DNA from: Dromiciops gliroides
Taxonomy: Eukaryota; Chordata; Mammalia; Microbiotheria; Microbiotheriidae
Length of the DNA: 64,000 nucleotides
Direction of reading: 5' to 3'
Assembly (NCBI RefSeq): GCF_019393635.1
Contig: NC_057861.1
Coordinates: 375,892,315 to 375,956,314, forward strand
Part shown: positions 32,540 to 44,708 of the stretch, one piece after another
How positions within the stretch are numbered: the stretch's first letter is position 1
Layout of the letters: each line of letters begins with the position of its first letter
The notes under the pieces: model-generated
Database searches by the model: none
What the model saw: the letters and a program-made list of their open reading frames with translations, nothing else
Told to the model about the DNA's origin: nothing
Translations under genes and position numbers: made by a program

Positions 32540-33545
32540 TATTTCTAAATTATCGGTAAAAGTTTTTAGATGATTTTTAAAAACTTTTGCATTTCAAAAA
32601 TTTTCCCTTCCTTTGCCATTCCTCCTCCTTAAGAAGTCAAGCAATTTTGTATCACTCATACACGTGAAATCAAGGAAAATTTATTTCCATATTAATCATG
32701 TTACAAAAGAAAACACCAAAAAACCAAGGAAAAAATGTTTAAAGTATGTTTCAATCTACATTCAGAGTTCATTAGTTCTCTCTCTGAAGGTGGGTAGCAT
32801 TGTTCATCATGATTTTTTGGAATTTCTCTTGGATCTTAATCAGATTAGCTAAGGCTTTCCTAGTTGATCATCCTTAAAATTTTATTCTTATTATGAACAA
32901 TATCCCCCTGGTTCTGTTCATTTTGTTTTGCATGAGGTTATATAAGTCTTCGTAGGTTTTTCTGAAACCATCCTGCTCATCACTAACAGGAGCAAATATA
33001 TCAACTTGTTTAGCCATTCTCTAATTGATGGCTATCCCCTAGATTTCCAATGGTTTGCCATCAAAATAAAACAAACAAAAAACTTCTATAAATATTTTAT
33101 ACAAATAGGTCCTTTTCATCATTTTTGTGATACAGACCTATTAGTAGCATGCAAATTGTTAAGAATCTTTGGACTAGTTCACAACTATACCAACAGGGCA
33201 TTAGCATACCATTTTTCTACATTCCTTCAGCATTTGTTATGTTTCTTTTCTGTCATGTTAGTAAATCTGATAGATATGAGGTGATACTTCAGAGTTGTTT
33301 TAATTTTCATTTTTCTAAACAGTAGTGACTTAAAACCTTTTTCATGTGATTGTAGATGGCTCTGAATTCTTCTAAAAATTCATAATATCTTTTGACTATT
33401 CATCAACTAAGAATTGACTCTTTTTTATTTTATGTATTTGGCTCAGTTCCCTGTATATTTGAGAAATGAGGCCTTTAGCATCTCATTAAACAGCTTAACT
33501 TTATTGAGTCCACTATGAGTTTTCTTTTGTGTTTACCTTTTTATG
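32540..33545 (-). mobile_element. L1 ORF2 3' end and 3' UTR
   Basis: The plus strand shows the reversed L1 end: gaagtcaagcaattttgtat, ggtgggtagcattgttcatc, catgaggttatataagtctt, ttgatggctatcccctagat, ttctacattccttcagcatt. It is 5'-truncated. A second 3' end of the same type starts immediately after, at about 33550. Confidence 0.75.
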
Positions 33546-33860
33546 CTTCTCTAAAGTCTTGTTTTTATTGTTTATTCAGTTTAAATTTAAATACAAAAAG
33601 ACAAGGAAAGAGCATTTCCATGTATACAACACAACATGAAAAGAGGATTTAATATAAAACCATGAATTTTTATTTCAGTTAAAAAAAAGTAATAAATACC
33701 ATTTATTATTTTCAAAACTACCCTGCTTTTCTGTGTTTTGTTCTAAATATTCTTTTGTTCTCTGCTATGGACTTTTAATTTTTTCTCCCTCCCTCCCAAC
33801 CCTACTGTAAAGAAGGCTACCATTACATGCAAATATGTATGCCTGCATATTTATATATAC

Positions 33861-33861
<1 letters not shown>

Positions 33862-33896
<35 letters not shown>

Positions 33897-33920
33897 ATAT
33901 ATATATATATATATATATGA
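33862..33920. repeat. (GT)n/(AT)n microsatellite
   Basis: A tgtgtg run of about 14 units, then an atatat run, inside the L1 3' UTR. Confidence 0.92.
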
Positions 33921-34608
33921 GTGTATATATGCATATGTAGAACTATAAATATTTCTATTTATCAGTTCTTTCTCTGGATGTGGGTAACATTCCTTCGCAG
34001 TTTCTCTTTAGTTGATTTTAATTATTATTTCAAAATTCTTTCAACAATATTGCTGTTACTGCATACAACATCCTCCTTGGTTCTATTCATTTAACTCATT
34101 TATTTAATGTAAGTCTTCCCATGATTTTTTTTCTAAAATCATCCAGCTTATCATTTCTTAGAACACAGTAGTATTCCATCACAAACATATAGCACAACTT
34201 GTTTGGCCATTCCCCATTTGATGGGCATCCCCTGAATTTCCAGTTCTGTACTATGACAAAGAGAGCTGCTACAAATATATTAGAACAAATAAGTAATTTT
34301 CCTTTTCGCTAATCATCTTGGGGAACATACCTAATAGTCAAATTGTTGGGTCAAAGTGTATAAGCAGTTTGATAACTCTGGGCATAATTCCAGATTGCTC
34401 TCCAAAATGGTTGGATCAATTCACAATTCCACCAATAGTGAATTAGTGACCCAATTTTTAAACATCCTCTCCAATATCTGTTACTCTCCCCTTCAGTCAT
34501 TTTTGATAGGCACATTTGATAGGTCTATGATATCTTGAAATCATTTTAACTTGCATTTCTCTAATCAATGATGATTTAGAACATTTTATATAAATATATA
34601 CAGTTTGG

Positions 34609-34751
34609 AGGTTTTTTTGGTCAGGCAATGGGGGTTAAGTGACTTGCCCAAGGTCACACAGCTAGTGTCAAGTGTCTGAGGCCAGATTTGACCTCAGGTA
34701 CTACTGAATCCAGGGCCAGTGCTTTATCCACTGCATTACCTAGCTGCCCCC
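34609..34751 (-). mobile_element. tRNA-derived SINE inserted in L1
   Basis: ggtcaggcaatgggggttaa to gcattacctagctgccccc on the plus strand. The L1 text (ttagaacattttatataaat / atatatacagttttaatttc) continues on both sides, with atatatacagttt repeated at the junctions. Confidence 0.88.
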
Positions 34752-34880
34752 AATATATACAGTTTTAATTTCTTCATAAAAAAAAACTGCCTATTCATAT
34801 CATTTGGCCACTTATCAAATAAACAATGAATCATATTCTTATAAATTTGAAAACTTCTTTCTACATTTGAGATATGAGAT

Positions 34881-35363
34881 TGTGAGAATCAGAGCTCTGT
34901 CCTGAGGAGAAAACAGGTGACTTGGTGTGTGGAAGTAACCTGATGTCCAGAAGTTACATCTATAGAACCACCCGTAGTCATGTTGATCAAAGCTACCAGC
35001 TAATTAGCTTGGAGCTGTGTGAGTGGACAGCCTTGCTTCTTGTTTCACAGAGGGCTTCTGAGAGAAGTAGTGGAAGATCATTATCTTTTCATCTGGGACA
35101 TTGGCATAGTTGCAGAACTTCATGTGGACTGCTAGGAAAAACAAGGGTTTCTCTCTCACTATAACGAATAGATCTAAGCTAGGCTTTTCCATGCTATAAG
35201 GGAATCTGTTCTCAACCTTTCTCTCTTTACTGACTTCTAATACACTTTAATAAATACTTAAAAGCCTAAACTCTTGCTGACTTTATAAGTAAATCTTAGC
35301 TAGTTTCCCCCCAAAACTGGGAGGGGGGCAGGTTAGGACCCACATTAGATTTTAAACATCACA
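34881..35363 (+). repeat. Solo LTR inserted in L1
   Basis: It starts TGTGAGAATC and ends AACATCACA, with inverted ends TGTGA/TCACA. AATAAA lies in cactttaataaatactta near 35250, and a C/G-rich ccccccaaaactgggagggg segment precedes the end. The L1 text reads continuously from gatatgag on the left to agaccattatc on the right, so this is a clean insertion with a short target duplication (AGAT/AGAC). It is a fossil without interior. Confidence 0.75.
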
Positions 35364-37395
35364 AGACCATTATCTAAGAAACTGTCTATGAATTTTTTCT
35401 CATAATTGAGATTTGATTTTGAAATCAAATTTCCATTTCAACTCTATTCTTTTAATCAGAAACACTTGAAATTCCTCTATTTTATTAAATTTCTATTTTT
35501 TTCCTTGAAAGATTATACTCAGTTTTGCTAAGGAGGTTATTCTTTGTTGTAATATTAGCTCTTTTGACTTCTAGAAAATCATACTCTAAGATCGCCACTC
35601 CTTTTAGGTGGAATAACCAAATTCTGCATGATTCTGATCATAACTTTGTGGTATTTAAATGATTTCTATATGGCTGTTGACATATTTTCTTTTTGACCTG
35701 GGAGCTATAGAATTTAGTTATCATATTCCTGGGTGTTGTCATTCAGGGATCTCTATCAGACAATGATTTGTAGATTCTTTCAATTTCTATTTTATCCACT
35801 GGTTCTAAAACATCAGGACCATTTTCCTTGACACTTTCTTGATATAGGATGTCTAGGTTCTACTTCTGATCATGGCTTTCTGGTCATAAAATAATTCTTA
35901 AAACCTCTCCTCGCACAGCTAGGTGGCACAGTGGATAAAACATTGGCCTTCAATTCAGGAGGACCTGAGATCAAATCCAGCCTCAGACACTTGACACTTA
36001 ACTAGCTGTATGACCCTGTTTAAGTCACTTAATCATTATTGCTCTGCACAAAACAAACAAACAAACAAACAAAAACCCTCTCCTTAATCTATTTTCCAGG
36101 CCAGATGTTTTTTGCTGAAATAATTCATAGTCTCCTTTTTAGTCTTTTGACTGTTTTGTTAATCATTATTTCAAGAACACATTAGTTTCTACTTGCCCAG
36201 TTCTTTATTTTTGCAGAAGAATTTCCTTCAGTAAACTTTTGTATCTCTTTTTCCAGTTGGCCAATTCAGTTGTTGTAATTGTTTTGTTTTCTTTTTTACA
36301 TCAGTAATTTTTACACCTCTTTCACCAAGCTATGAATTTCAATTTTATATTTTTTCTTTTCATTTCTTTACCTAATTTTCATTTACAATTCTTATTTGAT
36401 CATGATACCATTGTTTAGTTATAGATATTTTGGGGGGACCTGTATCCAATTCACACTTTTGAGGTTTTATTGGGCACCTTTAAAAAAAAACTAAACAAAA
36501 AACTTTATTGTTTTCTTCTAAGTTTATATCTTCATTTTCCCTGTCATCATATTAGCTTTTTTTCTGGTCAGGTTTTTTGTTTTGTTTATTGTTCATTTTT
36601 CCACCCTATTTCTTGATTTTGTATTTCTGGTCTTTGAGGAGGAGAGTATCTCTATCTCAAGTTTCAGTCTTTTTTTCACATTGCTATTTTCAGAGCTAGT
36701 TATGAGGGTTTTTAAATTATTGCTGCTTTCAAGGTGGTGTGATTTGAGGAGAGGTATGATCATAGTTCTCCTCATCTGCACTCAGGTTCTTACCTAGAAA
36801 AGATCCCTGGTCTTATGTGATTACAATGTATCCTCCTCTTCAGTGCACCTGCTCTTTTGGCACCAGAAGTAATACTGTTCCTTAGGGCCCTGATCCATTG
36901 AGAGCAAAAGCAACACTGTCCCTCAGGGCTGATATTCCCTTTTTACTGAAAGTGTTCTTCTCTGACCTTGAACTAAGACCGAGAAGTAGATATAGCTAAT
37001 GGAGTTGCCATATAGCCTCTATTCCTACATCTAATCCTAGTACAGGAGTTCTCTGTAATCTCTTTCTGATCAATTGCAACATTTTTTTTACCTCCTCTGG
37101 CTTATTAGCTTCCTAAACTGCTGCTGCTTCTGTTACCACCATCTAGTCCCACCATTGGTGTTGCATCCATGTGAGTTCTGGATCAGCCTTCACTCCTGTG
37201 TCACAGATCTCTTTTCAATCTTAACTTTTCCACCTTGATCATGAAAACTGTCTCAGTCTGACTTTGTGTTCCCTCTGTCACTATAGAATTTGATTTGAAG
37301 AGTTATTTTAATGTTATGTGGAGGGGAAAGTTGGGAAAACTCAGCTAAATGATTTCTCCACCATCTTTGTTTCATTCCTGGAAATACCCACAAAC
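35364..37395 (-). mobile_element. L1 fragments: ORF2 scrap, ORF1 and 5' UTR
   Basis: After a short ORF2 scrap (to about 35490), the reversed ORF1 3' part appears (gattatactcagttttgctaa, ttctttttgacctgggagct, tcaatttctattttatccac). The ORF1 coiled-coil region follows, to about 36400, then leader-like text to about 37380, where ttctccaccatctttgtttc marks the 5' end. All frames are broken. A SINE interrupts at 35916. Confidence 0.7.
35916..36078 (+). mobile_element. tRNA-derived SINE inserted in L1
   Basis: cacagctaggtggcacagtg, ttcaattcaggaggacctga, cacttgacacttaactagct, with a (CAAA)n tail at 36049-36073. Full length, moderately diverged. Confidence 0.88.
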
Positions 37396-38959
37396 CTTTA
37401 TTTACTCTCCTTCCCACTGCTCTGCATCACCACCATAGGGTGGGAGAAGAAAAGAAAATCTTCATGACAAAAAAAATGTATAATCAAATAAAATAGCTTT
37501 CCCTCTCATCATGTCCAAAAATGTCTCATATTCTGTATATTTCAGGTCATCATCCCTCTTTTTCAAGGTAAATAGTATTCTTTACCATTAAGCCTCAATA
37601 ATTTTTGTTGATTATTGCATTCAATATAATTTTAATTTTTAAAATTGTTAATTTTGCATATTGTTGTAATATAAATCACATTCTTGATTCTCACTTCATC
37701 AATTAGTGTATCTTTTTATGTTTCTCAGAAATGATTCCCTTCATTATTTCTTATGGAACAAAAATATTTCATCAAATTAATATAACTTTTTTTTCCATTT
37801 CTGATGATGATCCCTAACCAGGAATGTTTTATTCGTCCCAAATTATTTAAAGACTTTAAGATTACCTTCTCCATGTACACTTCCATAACTTCTCTTGAAT
37901 CCCATTCTAGCCACCCATTAAAGTTGAAAAAGTCACTAGATTTCTCAATCACTCAGTTTCTTGATTTCTAAAATGAGAGGATTATATCAGATGAGCTTAT
38001 ATATCCCTTCTGTTTCTAAAATGCTCTTAATCTAATGATTATCCTGAATAATAATGTTCTCAGTCTCAGAATTCCTCTAATAATTGCATTCCATGCCAAA
38101 CCACTTAGGGATTGATTCTAATATTTCCTATAATTATTTCAGATTACATTAAATTTTATCTACTTTGTAGAACAAAAACTACTACTTTTTAATGTTCACA
38201 ACTGTGGAAGAAATATGATTAGTACTCAGAACTAGTTCTTTTACTTATGTGTCATGGGTCTTTACTTTTAATGAGGTATACTCAGAACTCTTAAGAAAGA
38301 GGCACCTATGGAAGTTCTTAAGAAAGAGGTACTGTGGGAGATGTGAGAAAATTGGCTTCTGGGAGATGACATTCTTCATTTTCTTACCACATAAAGAGGA
38401 ACAGGATCCTTCCAGTGACTGTGTAGCTAAAACAGATTTCATCCTGAATACTATAACACTGGGATAGTCTCTATTTACTGCAGCATCCAGGGGCTAAAGG
38501 GCCTATTTACCTATAAAATGTACACCATACTATATTTGAGGAAATGCTACCTTCACTTTTGACTGTATGGCTCCCAGAATTAGTCTAGAAGATTTGGTGG
38601 TTAGTCTTTTTTGTTTTTGTTCTTTATAATTCTAGTCATAGGATCTCTATCCATTCTTAGGAAATGGTAGAATCCCTAGAATTAGGCTCTGGAAATACAG
38701 TGGCCTTGGAGGCAGGATTCCAGGGTGGATGTTGCTTCCAGGTCATTAGGGAAACCCTAGGAAGCCAAGGTGTTAGGGATTGAATGCAGATTTCCTTAGT
38801 CTTAGGACTTGTTGGGACCATGATCTACTTGAAATGATTTATGTTATGAAACTGATATCAATACTCCCAATGCAGAGACTAAGGTGGGATAAAAAGAAAT
38901 TATGCCCCCATTATGCCCTCAGTGTTTAGGTGAGGATACTTTTATGTTATTCTTGAGAT
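37396..38959. other. Unassigned sequence with a MIR-like scrap
   Basis: A MIR 3'-like piece lies at about 37940-38040 (tcactcagtttcttgatttc, aaaatgagaggattatatca). Otherwise there is no named repeat, and no frame I would call a gene. Possible LTR remains at 38460-38800 are not resolvable. Confidence 0.4.
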
Positions 38960-39225
38960 ACCTTTGAAGAAGATAGCTAGATGACACAGTGAATAGAGTG
39001 CTAGGCCTGGATCAAGAAGACAACTTTTTGAATTCAAATCCTGCCTCACTTACTAGCTGTTTGACCTTAGACAAGTCACAACCCTGTTTGCCTCAGTTTC
39101 CTTATCTGTAAAATGAGCTGGAGAAAGAAATGACAAACTACTCTGGTATGTTTGTCAAGACAAACCCCAAATAAGGTTATGAAGTGTTCAGACATCCAAG
39201 AAAAACAACTGAATACCTTTGAAGT
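38960..39225 (+). mobile_element. MAR1-like CORE-SINE
   Basis: agatgacacagtgaatagag head, then the CORE/3' text ttgcctcagtttccttatct, gtaaaatgagctggagaaag, actactctggtatgtttgtc and acaaccgaata-like end. This is the order of marsupial MAR1 SINEs. Confidence 0.75.
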
Positions 39226-39589
39226 AAATAATCCTTTTTAAAAGCCCATCTGACTATTAAATAGGTTAAACTGAACTCCTAAAACTGAAAGACAGTCAAT
39301 ATAGTATTGAGACAATGGCAGAAACTAGATACCCCTAGACCCCCTTAAACATATCAGAGAAGCTTAGAGACAAAGTGAAGCTATAATATCCAACTTTCAG
39401 ACATTGGAGGCCAGGATAAACACTGTTATATACTAATAAAAGAAAATTGCAATGAATCAGTTCTATCAAAGGAAAAGTTCCTTTTGTAGAGAAAATAATT
39501 TTCCCATGTATATTTAATGCCAAATATAGTTCCTGTCACATAATAGATGTGTAGAAAATGTGATGATTGATTGGTTTCTGTAAAGAATT

Positions 39590-39740
39590 AATTGTTATTT
39601 GAGGTTTTTATGCCTCGGCAAGCACTGGCCTGGGGCTCCACAAACTGCACGGTGTTCTACCCACTGGTCGTAGCAGATGTCAGGGCTCTGGCACATCGTG
39701 TCATCACCACTCACCGACGCCTATATGGACCTGGCAAAAT
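39590..39740 (+). other. GC-rich, coding-like patch abutting an LTR
   Basis: This 145-base patch is unlike its AT-rich surroundings in composition and holds several CpGs. One plus-strand frame stays open across it (QALAWGSTNCTVFYPLV, VRALAHRVITTHRRLYGPGK) and runs into the LTR. I do not recognise the peptide. It may be an exon-like piece of a retrocopy, or the last part of an element's interior, since it touches the LTR with no target duplication between. Confidence 0.35.
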
Positions 39741-40133
39741 TATAATGATTGGAAGCCTAGTGAGGGCAGTCATGTGACTGTCAGAGTGGCCATCCCATTG
39801 GCTGGGACTGTGTGGGGTGTTTCTAGGTTTGGGGGAGGAGAATTGGGCATTCTAGGTAGAAGCTGGAAAGCGACAGGCTTTCTGCAGTGTATTTTCAGCT
39901 GATTCCTGGGCGGTGGTGTTTTTTAAGGTATTATAATTTCCCTTCTCCATTTTATTACCTTTCCCTTGATCCTACTGATTCTGTTTGTGTTTTGTTTTGT
40001 TTTGTTTTTTAAGTTCGTTCTTGTTAAAATAAATCTTGTTCTGTTTTAAGGGAGGCTGCCGGTCTGCTTCCTTGCCCCAATATTGTGGCGAGCCACTTAG
40101 CTAGCACTCACCAATTAAAAATTGGTCCTTACA
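39741..40133 (+). repeat. Solo or terminal LTR
   Basis: It begins TATAATGATTGG and ends GGTCCTTACA, the same end style as the LTRs at 2241 and 3867, so probably a related group. It contains tgggactgtgtggggtgttt, a taaaataaatcttgttctg polyadenylation area near 40025-40045 and tgccccaatattgtggcg. I found no flanking target duplication, which leaves open that 39590-39740 belongs to the same element. Broken fossil. Confidence 0.65.
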
Positions 40134-40481
40134 TTTCTCATCACTAGGCTTTTGTTTACTCATCAATAAATTGAGAAGATTAGATCTTGGCCAGGCCCTG
40201 ATGAAACTCACATTCAAATATCAGGTGTTTGCATAGATACATGAAAATGAAATACCCCCAAGGTGGCAATACAGTGAAAATTTAACTACACCAAAACCAA
40301 TAGAAAATACAGAAAGTTTATAACTATATAAGACAAGTCAAAAAGAGAAATACACGTGTCCATCTAATCTGATGTTTGGGGGATAAAAACAATCAACTGG
40401 GAAAGGATTATTCCTCTTATGACCTGTCATACACCTGACCTTTTTTTGGACTCAACATTGACATAAAGATTTATACCTCTG

Positions 40482-40632
40482 GGGCAGCTAGGTGGCACAG
40501 TGGATAAAGCACCAGCCCTGGATTCAGGAGTACCTGAGTTCAAATCCGGCCTCAGACACTTGACACTTACTAGCTGTGTGATCCTGGGCAAGTCACTTAA
40601 CCCCCATTGCCCTGAAAAAAAAAAAAAAAGAT
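40482..40632 (+). mobile_element. tRNA-derived SINE
   Basis: ggggcagctaggtggcacag to cacttaacccccattgccct plus an A tail of about 14. Close to consensus. Confidence 0.93.
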
Positions 40633-43600
40633 TTAAAGAAGGTACATGGATTCAGATCTAAATGTTATTGGATCTTTATCATGGATCTTGGATTTGATAA
40701 TATTTATTTATACTTTACTGATCAAAGTAAAGGTGTAGTTAGCACTACTGTGGTACAAAATATATCCATGCCAAATTATGCAGCTGAGCAACATAAGAGC
40801 TAATTCAAATCCTATGATTATTTCCACCACAATAGCCTATCTACAAATAAAGCAGATTATTGCAATGTAATTGTTAATCACAGAATTGTTAGTGTTGTTT
40901 CATTTATAACCAGAAACACCTTGACCTGTGCCTGTCATTATGTGCACATTTAAAGGAATTATAATCTTTCCAATTACTAACTAGAAATATTATAATATAA
41001 AATATTAAGGATATTATTGCCTGAAGCTGTTCATTTGAAGAAAAAAAGAAGCTCTCTTGAGAAAAAAATCAAGAAACTGAGTTCCTTGACTTCACACTAT
41101 GCTAAGGATCTTTTATTGAGATAACAGATATGTTTCTAATTCTACATAAAACAATTGCACTATTAAAAAAACCTAACAGGATAATATAATCTAACAAATC
41201 ATTTTCCCTTTATTCACTTACATAGCATGTAGTAAATACATGTATGTATACATATGCATACATATATACATATACAATGCATATACACACCTAGGTACAC
41301 ACAAACTATACACACACACACAAGTATATACTTCTTTGTGTGTATGTATATATAATACATACATACATACATACACCTGTATATATGTATCTGTATACAC
41401 ATATACATATGCATTCTTTAAAAAAAATTCTCTCAAAAAGCTGCATTTGACATTTAAGTGTTTTTGACTAAAAATGGCTTCTCAGTTTAGTTTAACCACA
41501 TGCAGAATCATCTAGTATAATTAATTATACAAATAGTTGTTAAATATAAAGCAAATTATATGATTTATGAATTTGTACAAGAACAAGTAAAGTCAGAGCT
41601 ATTAGTATACCTGCATTTAATTGCCTAGGCAAGAGACCCCTTTGAGAAAGAAGAGTACAACAAAATAGCTCTCAGTGTCATCAGTAATGTTACTTCCCTC
41701 TATATCAATCTCAAGAGGAATTATTCCTGGTATTAACACATATTGCTCCTCAAGACCCTTCTTTCTTTCAAATAAAACATAATCCAGAGGCCTTGAAGTC
41801 TTGGAACTAGCATCGATACTTTAGCAGAAAAAATGGTATTAACCTTCATGTTCTATCCAAATTTCCCCAAAGTAATTACTGTGCATGCTGCCCTTCCTAA
41901 ATCCCAAAGTAGATTGAATTGAATGACATTTTTCATTTTCTTTCCTAAATAATCATACAGTATTACTTTTTGCCATTTGAAAAGCAATTCTTGTTAACTT
42001 GTTTTTTGTTGCTAACATACATACCAATGCTGACTGGCAGTAGTATCTTCTAGGCCAATTTTAGGCATACCTGGACAATGGACACTAATTGACCCCCTAA
42101 AACATCTCCAATCAATTCCATTATAGCTGAAATTATTTTTACTAAGGGACATAGATTTTCATTAAGGAAGTATAGATAGGTCAGACAATACAAATGCTCT
42201 TGGGATAGTTAACAAATTGATTTGAATTGAGTCAGTTATAAATGAAAAATGGTAGCTTCTTTTACTGCGAGGTTGTTTTAATGGAATGAAGGAGAATGAG
42301 AGCACACAAGGATACTGCTGAACAGGAAAAGAAAGATAAGGACGAAGAAAGGTGTTTGGAAATAGAAGACTGAGAATAAAAACAAACTTTACCTACTTGA
42401 AAATGTTGCCTTGTGATATTTATTCAATTCAAATAGATTGAAATCTCTATCATTAATGGGATTGTAAATTGATAAGATCAGTACTTCCAATGAAACATTG
42501 ACATTTGTAACATACTATTGCAATAATTACTTTATTTTAACCCTATAGACAATATAATGGCTCCTAAGATCCAGCAAGATACCTCCTCTTGAGCTTTAAA
42601 GAGTTCATTTTAGATGAGAAAATCTGAATTCAGTCACAATTACTCCTACCTCCAATCCCCAGATAGTAAATTCTATAACATTTATTTCTTAACCCATGAC
42701 TTTTTTCTGTTTAAGGTTTTAGAACATTTTTAGCAACAAATTAACAAATTATCTAATAAAATGACTATGGAGAGGTAGACATTGGTGTTGACAAGTTGAG
42801 GGAAGAACTTACCTTTCTCGGAAATTCTCTCAGCTTTTTCTGAGAGGCTTATAGAGGAAATATCTCTTCTAAAGGTCTCCCTTATCTGTTGTAACCCAGT
42901 CATCTCTTTGCTTCTCAAAGATATGTAGAAAGGCAATGCTTGCTTCTGTATTTCTATTCCACGAATTCAAAATATCTCTCTCTGGTTTCTTTCTGTCATA
43001 CAAATTATTTAGGGGATGGCTTAGTCTCTTATACATTGAATTTGATTAATTCAGTAGGTATACAGGCACTGTTCATATCTGGTGTTGATTTCTTAAGTGT
43101 CCCAAAATCAAATTATACTTTAAGGTGCATAAGATAATCAATGATGTTTATATTTAAGACCTAAGGATAAATTTATGTTAATTCACAGAAATGATAAAGT
43201 GAAACTTATTAGACATGGTAACATATTGCCTGGAATTGAAGAGGATCAGGAAGAATGCATCAGATAAAAGGGAGAAGGTATCAGGACATTCAATGCAAGG
43301 GAAACAACATTATGAACAAAACCATGAAGAAAACCACAGAGCATGTATGTGAAAGAGGCAGAAAATATTTTACTTCCCTGAAGCATAGAATGCATGAATG
43401 GATATAATTTGAGATATGGTTGGAAAGGTAAGACAATATGTTGAAGTCAATATGATAGATACTTTAAAGAAAACAGTGTAAGGAAAGGGACTTTTTTGGT
43501 GGGGGTCTCTAATCAGAAGAGAAATTGAGTATACTATGGCCCTTCTAAGTTTTTTAATGATATATTGACTTATTTTAATGGAAATTATTTTATGTTCTCA

Positions 43601-43726
43601 AATCTAAGAGCTAATGTGGTCCAGTAGACAAAGTTGTGAACACAAAGTGGAAAGATTAGGTTTGTATCCCTGACACTTTGCTCTCATGCCTTTGTGCATT
43701 TGCTCAAACTTTTCCACATATTTGGA

Positions 43727-43729
<3 letters not shown>
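40633..43729. other. Unassigned AT-rich sequence
   Basis: Apart from a CA/TA-rich simple repeat at about 41235-41410 (tacatatgcatacatatata, cacacacacaagtatata) I see no repeat landmarks or gene. The stretch 41560-42200 is complex unique sequence. Confidence 0.45.

Positions 43730-43810
<81 letters not shown>
43730..43810. repeat. (TC)n(AC)n compound microsatellite
   Basis: About 10 TC units pass directly into 30 AC units without interruption. Confidence 0.97.
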
Positions 43811-43815
<5 letters not shown>

Positions 43816-43936
43816 GACTTCAATGCCTACTTAAAGCCCAAATCAAAAGTCATCTTCCTGCCTGCCCATATAATAACTGTAAACAGTAATAATTTAGCCC
43901 TTCAGAATTCAAATACTATTTTGTCATTCTTCTAAG

Positions 43937-44165
43937 TATCTCAGTGGACAGTGTGCTAGGCTTGGAGTTAAAAAGTCCTAAATTCAGATTTAGCCTCAAA
44001 CATAGGGAAATTCACTTAATCTCTACCAATCTCAGTTTTTCACCTCTAAAATGGGGACCTATCTGGCAGGGCTGTTGTGGGAATTAAATAAGATAATATT
44101 TATAAAGCACCTAGTAGTGTCTGTAACATAACAGATACTTACTAAAGGTGTATGTCCCTTTCCCT
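43937..44165 (+). mobile_element. THER/MIR-type CORE-SINE
   Basis: ctcagtggacagtgtgctag, aattcacttaatctctacca, caatctcagtttttcacctc, tctaaaatggggacctatct, gttgtgggaattaaataaga, tttataaagcacctag: full-length CORE-SINE order. Confidence 0.75.
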
Positions 44166-44179
44166 AAATCCACATTCAC

Positions 44180-44395
44180 TTCTGCCTACATGGATAAAGT
44201 GTTGGCCTTGCATTTAGGAAGACCTAAATTCAAATCTTATCTCTTATATTTACTAGTATTACCCTGGTCAAGTCACTTAATATCTAAGTGACTCAAGGAA
44301 CTCCATAAGACTATCTTCTTAATCATGGATAGCCTGTGATCTACAATAATGGGAGGAGTTCCTTCATAAAAATTTTGCCATGATAACCAAATCAC
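44180..44395 (+). mobile_element. tRNA-derived CORE-SINE relic
   Basis: acatggataaagtgttggcc, ggaagacctaaattcaaatc, cctggtcaagtcacttaata, followed by the ctccataagactatcttctt and gggaggagttccttcataa 3' text seen in a common marsupial SINE (compare 47245-47480). Confidence 0.6.
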
Positions 44396-44533
44396 AAGTA
44401 TTGAACAGGTTTCTAAAATAATTATCATGAAATATTGTATATTCTATTTTATTCCCCTACTATATCTAAAATTTCTTGTGGTACAAGATCATGTTTTAGC
44501 TTGACTTTGTATTTCCTTCATATACATCATTCT

Positions 44534-44697
44534 TGTTTTGTTTTTGTTTTTGTTTTTTTAAGTGAGACAATTGGGGTTAAGTGACTTGCCCAGGGTCACA
44601 CAGCTAGTATGTGTTAAGTGTCTGAGGCCAGATTTGAACTCAGGTACTCCTGACTTCAGGCCCGGTGCTCCATCCACTGAGCCACCTAGCTGCCCCA
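44534..44697 (-). mobile_element. tRNA-derived SINE
   Basis: On the plus strand: gttttgtttttg tail, then attggggttaagtgacttgc through gccacctagctgcccc. The flanking acatcattctt is repeated (44523-44533 and 44698-44708), a target duplication. Confidence 0.93.
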
Positions 44698-44708
44698 ACA
44701 TCATTCTT

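Larger units (their letters stand above)
33550..34880 (-). mobile_element. L1 ORF2 C-terminal part and 3' UTR, interrupted
   Basis: Reversed landmarks: ccttcgcagtttctctttag, caatattgctgttactgcat, gtattccatcacaaacatat, ttgatgggcatcccctgaat, attgttgggtcaaagtg, ctctccaaaatggttggatc, catcctctccaatatctgtt. It is the best preserved L1 3' end here, but it is interrupted by a SINE (34609-34751) and then by an LTR at 34881, beyond which the L1 text continues at 35364. Confidence 0.85.

Noticed and set aside
43604-43935. Frames with (TH)n or (CV)n
   Set aside because: Translations of the AC/GT microsatellite.
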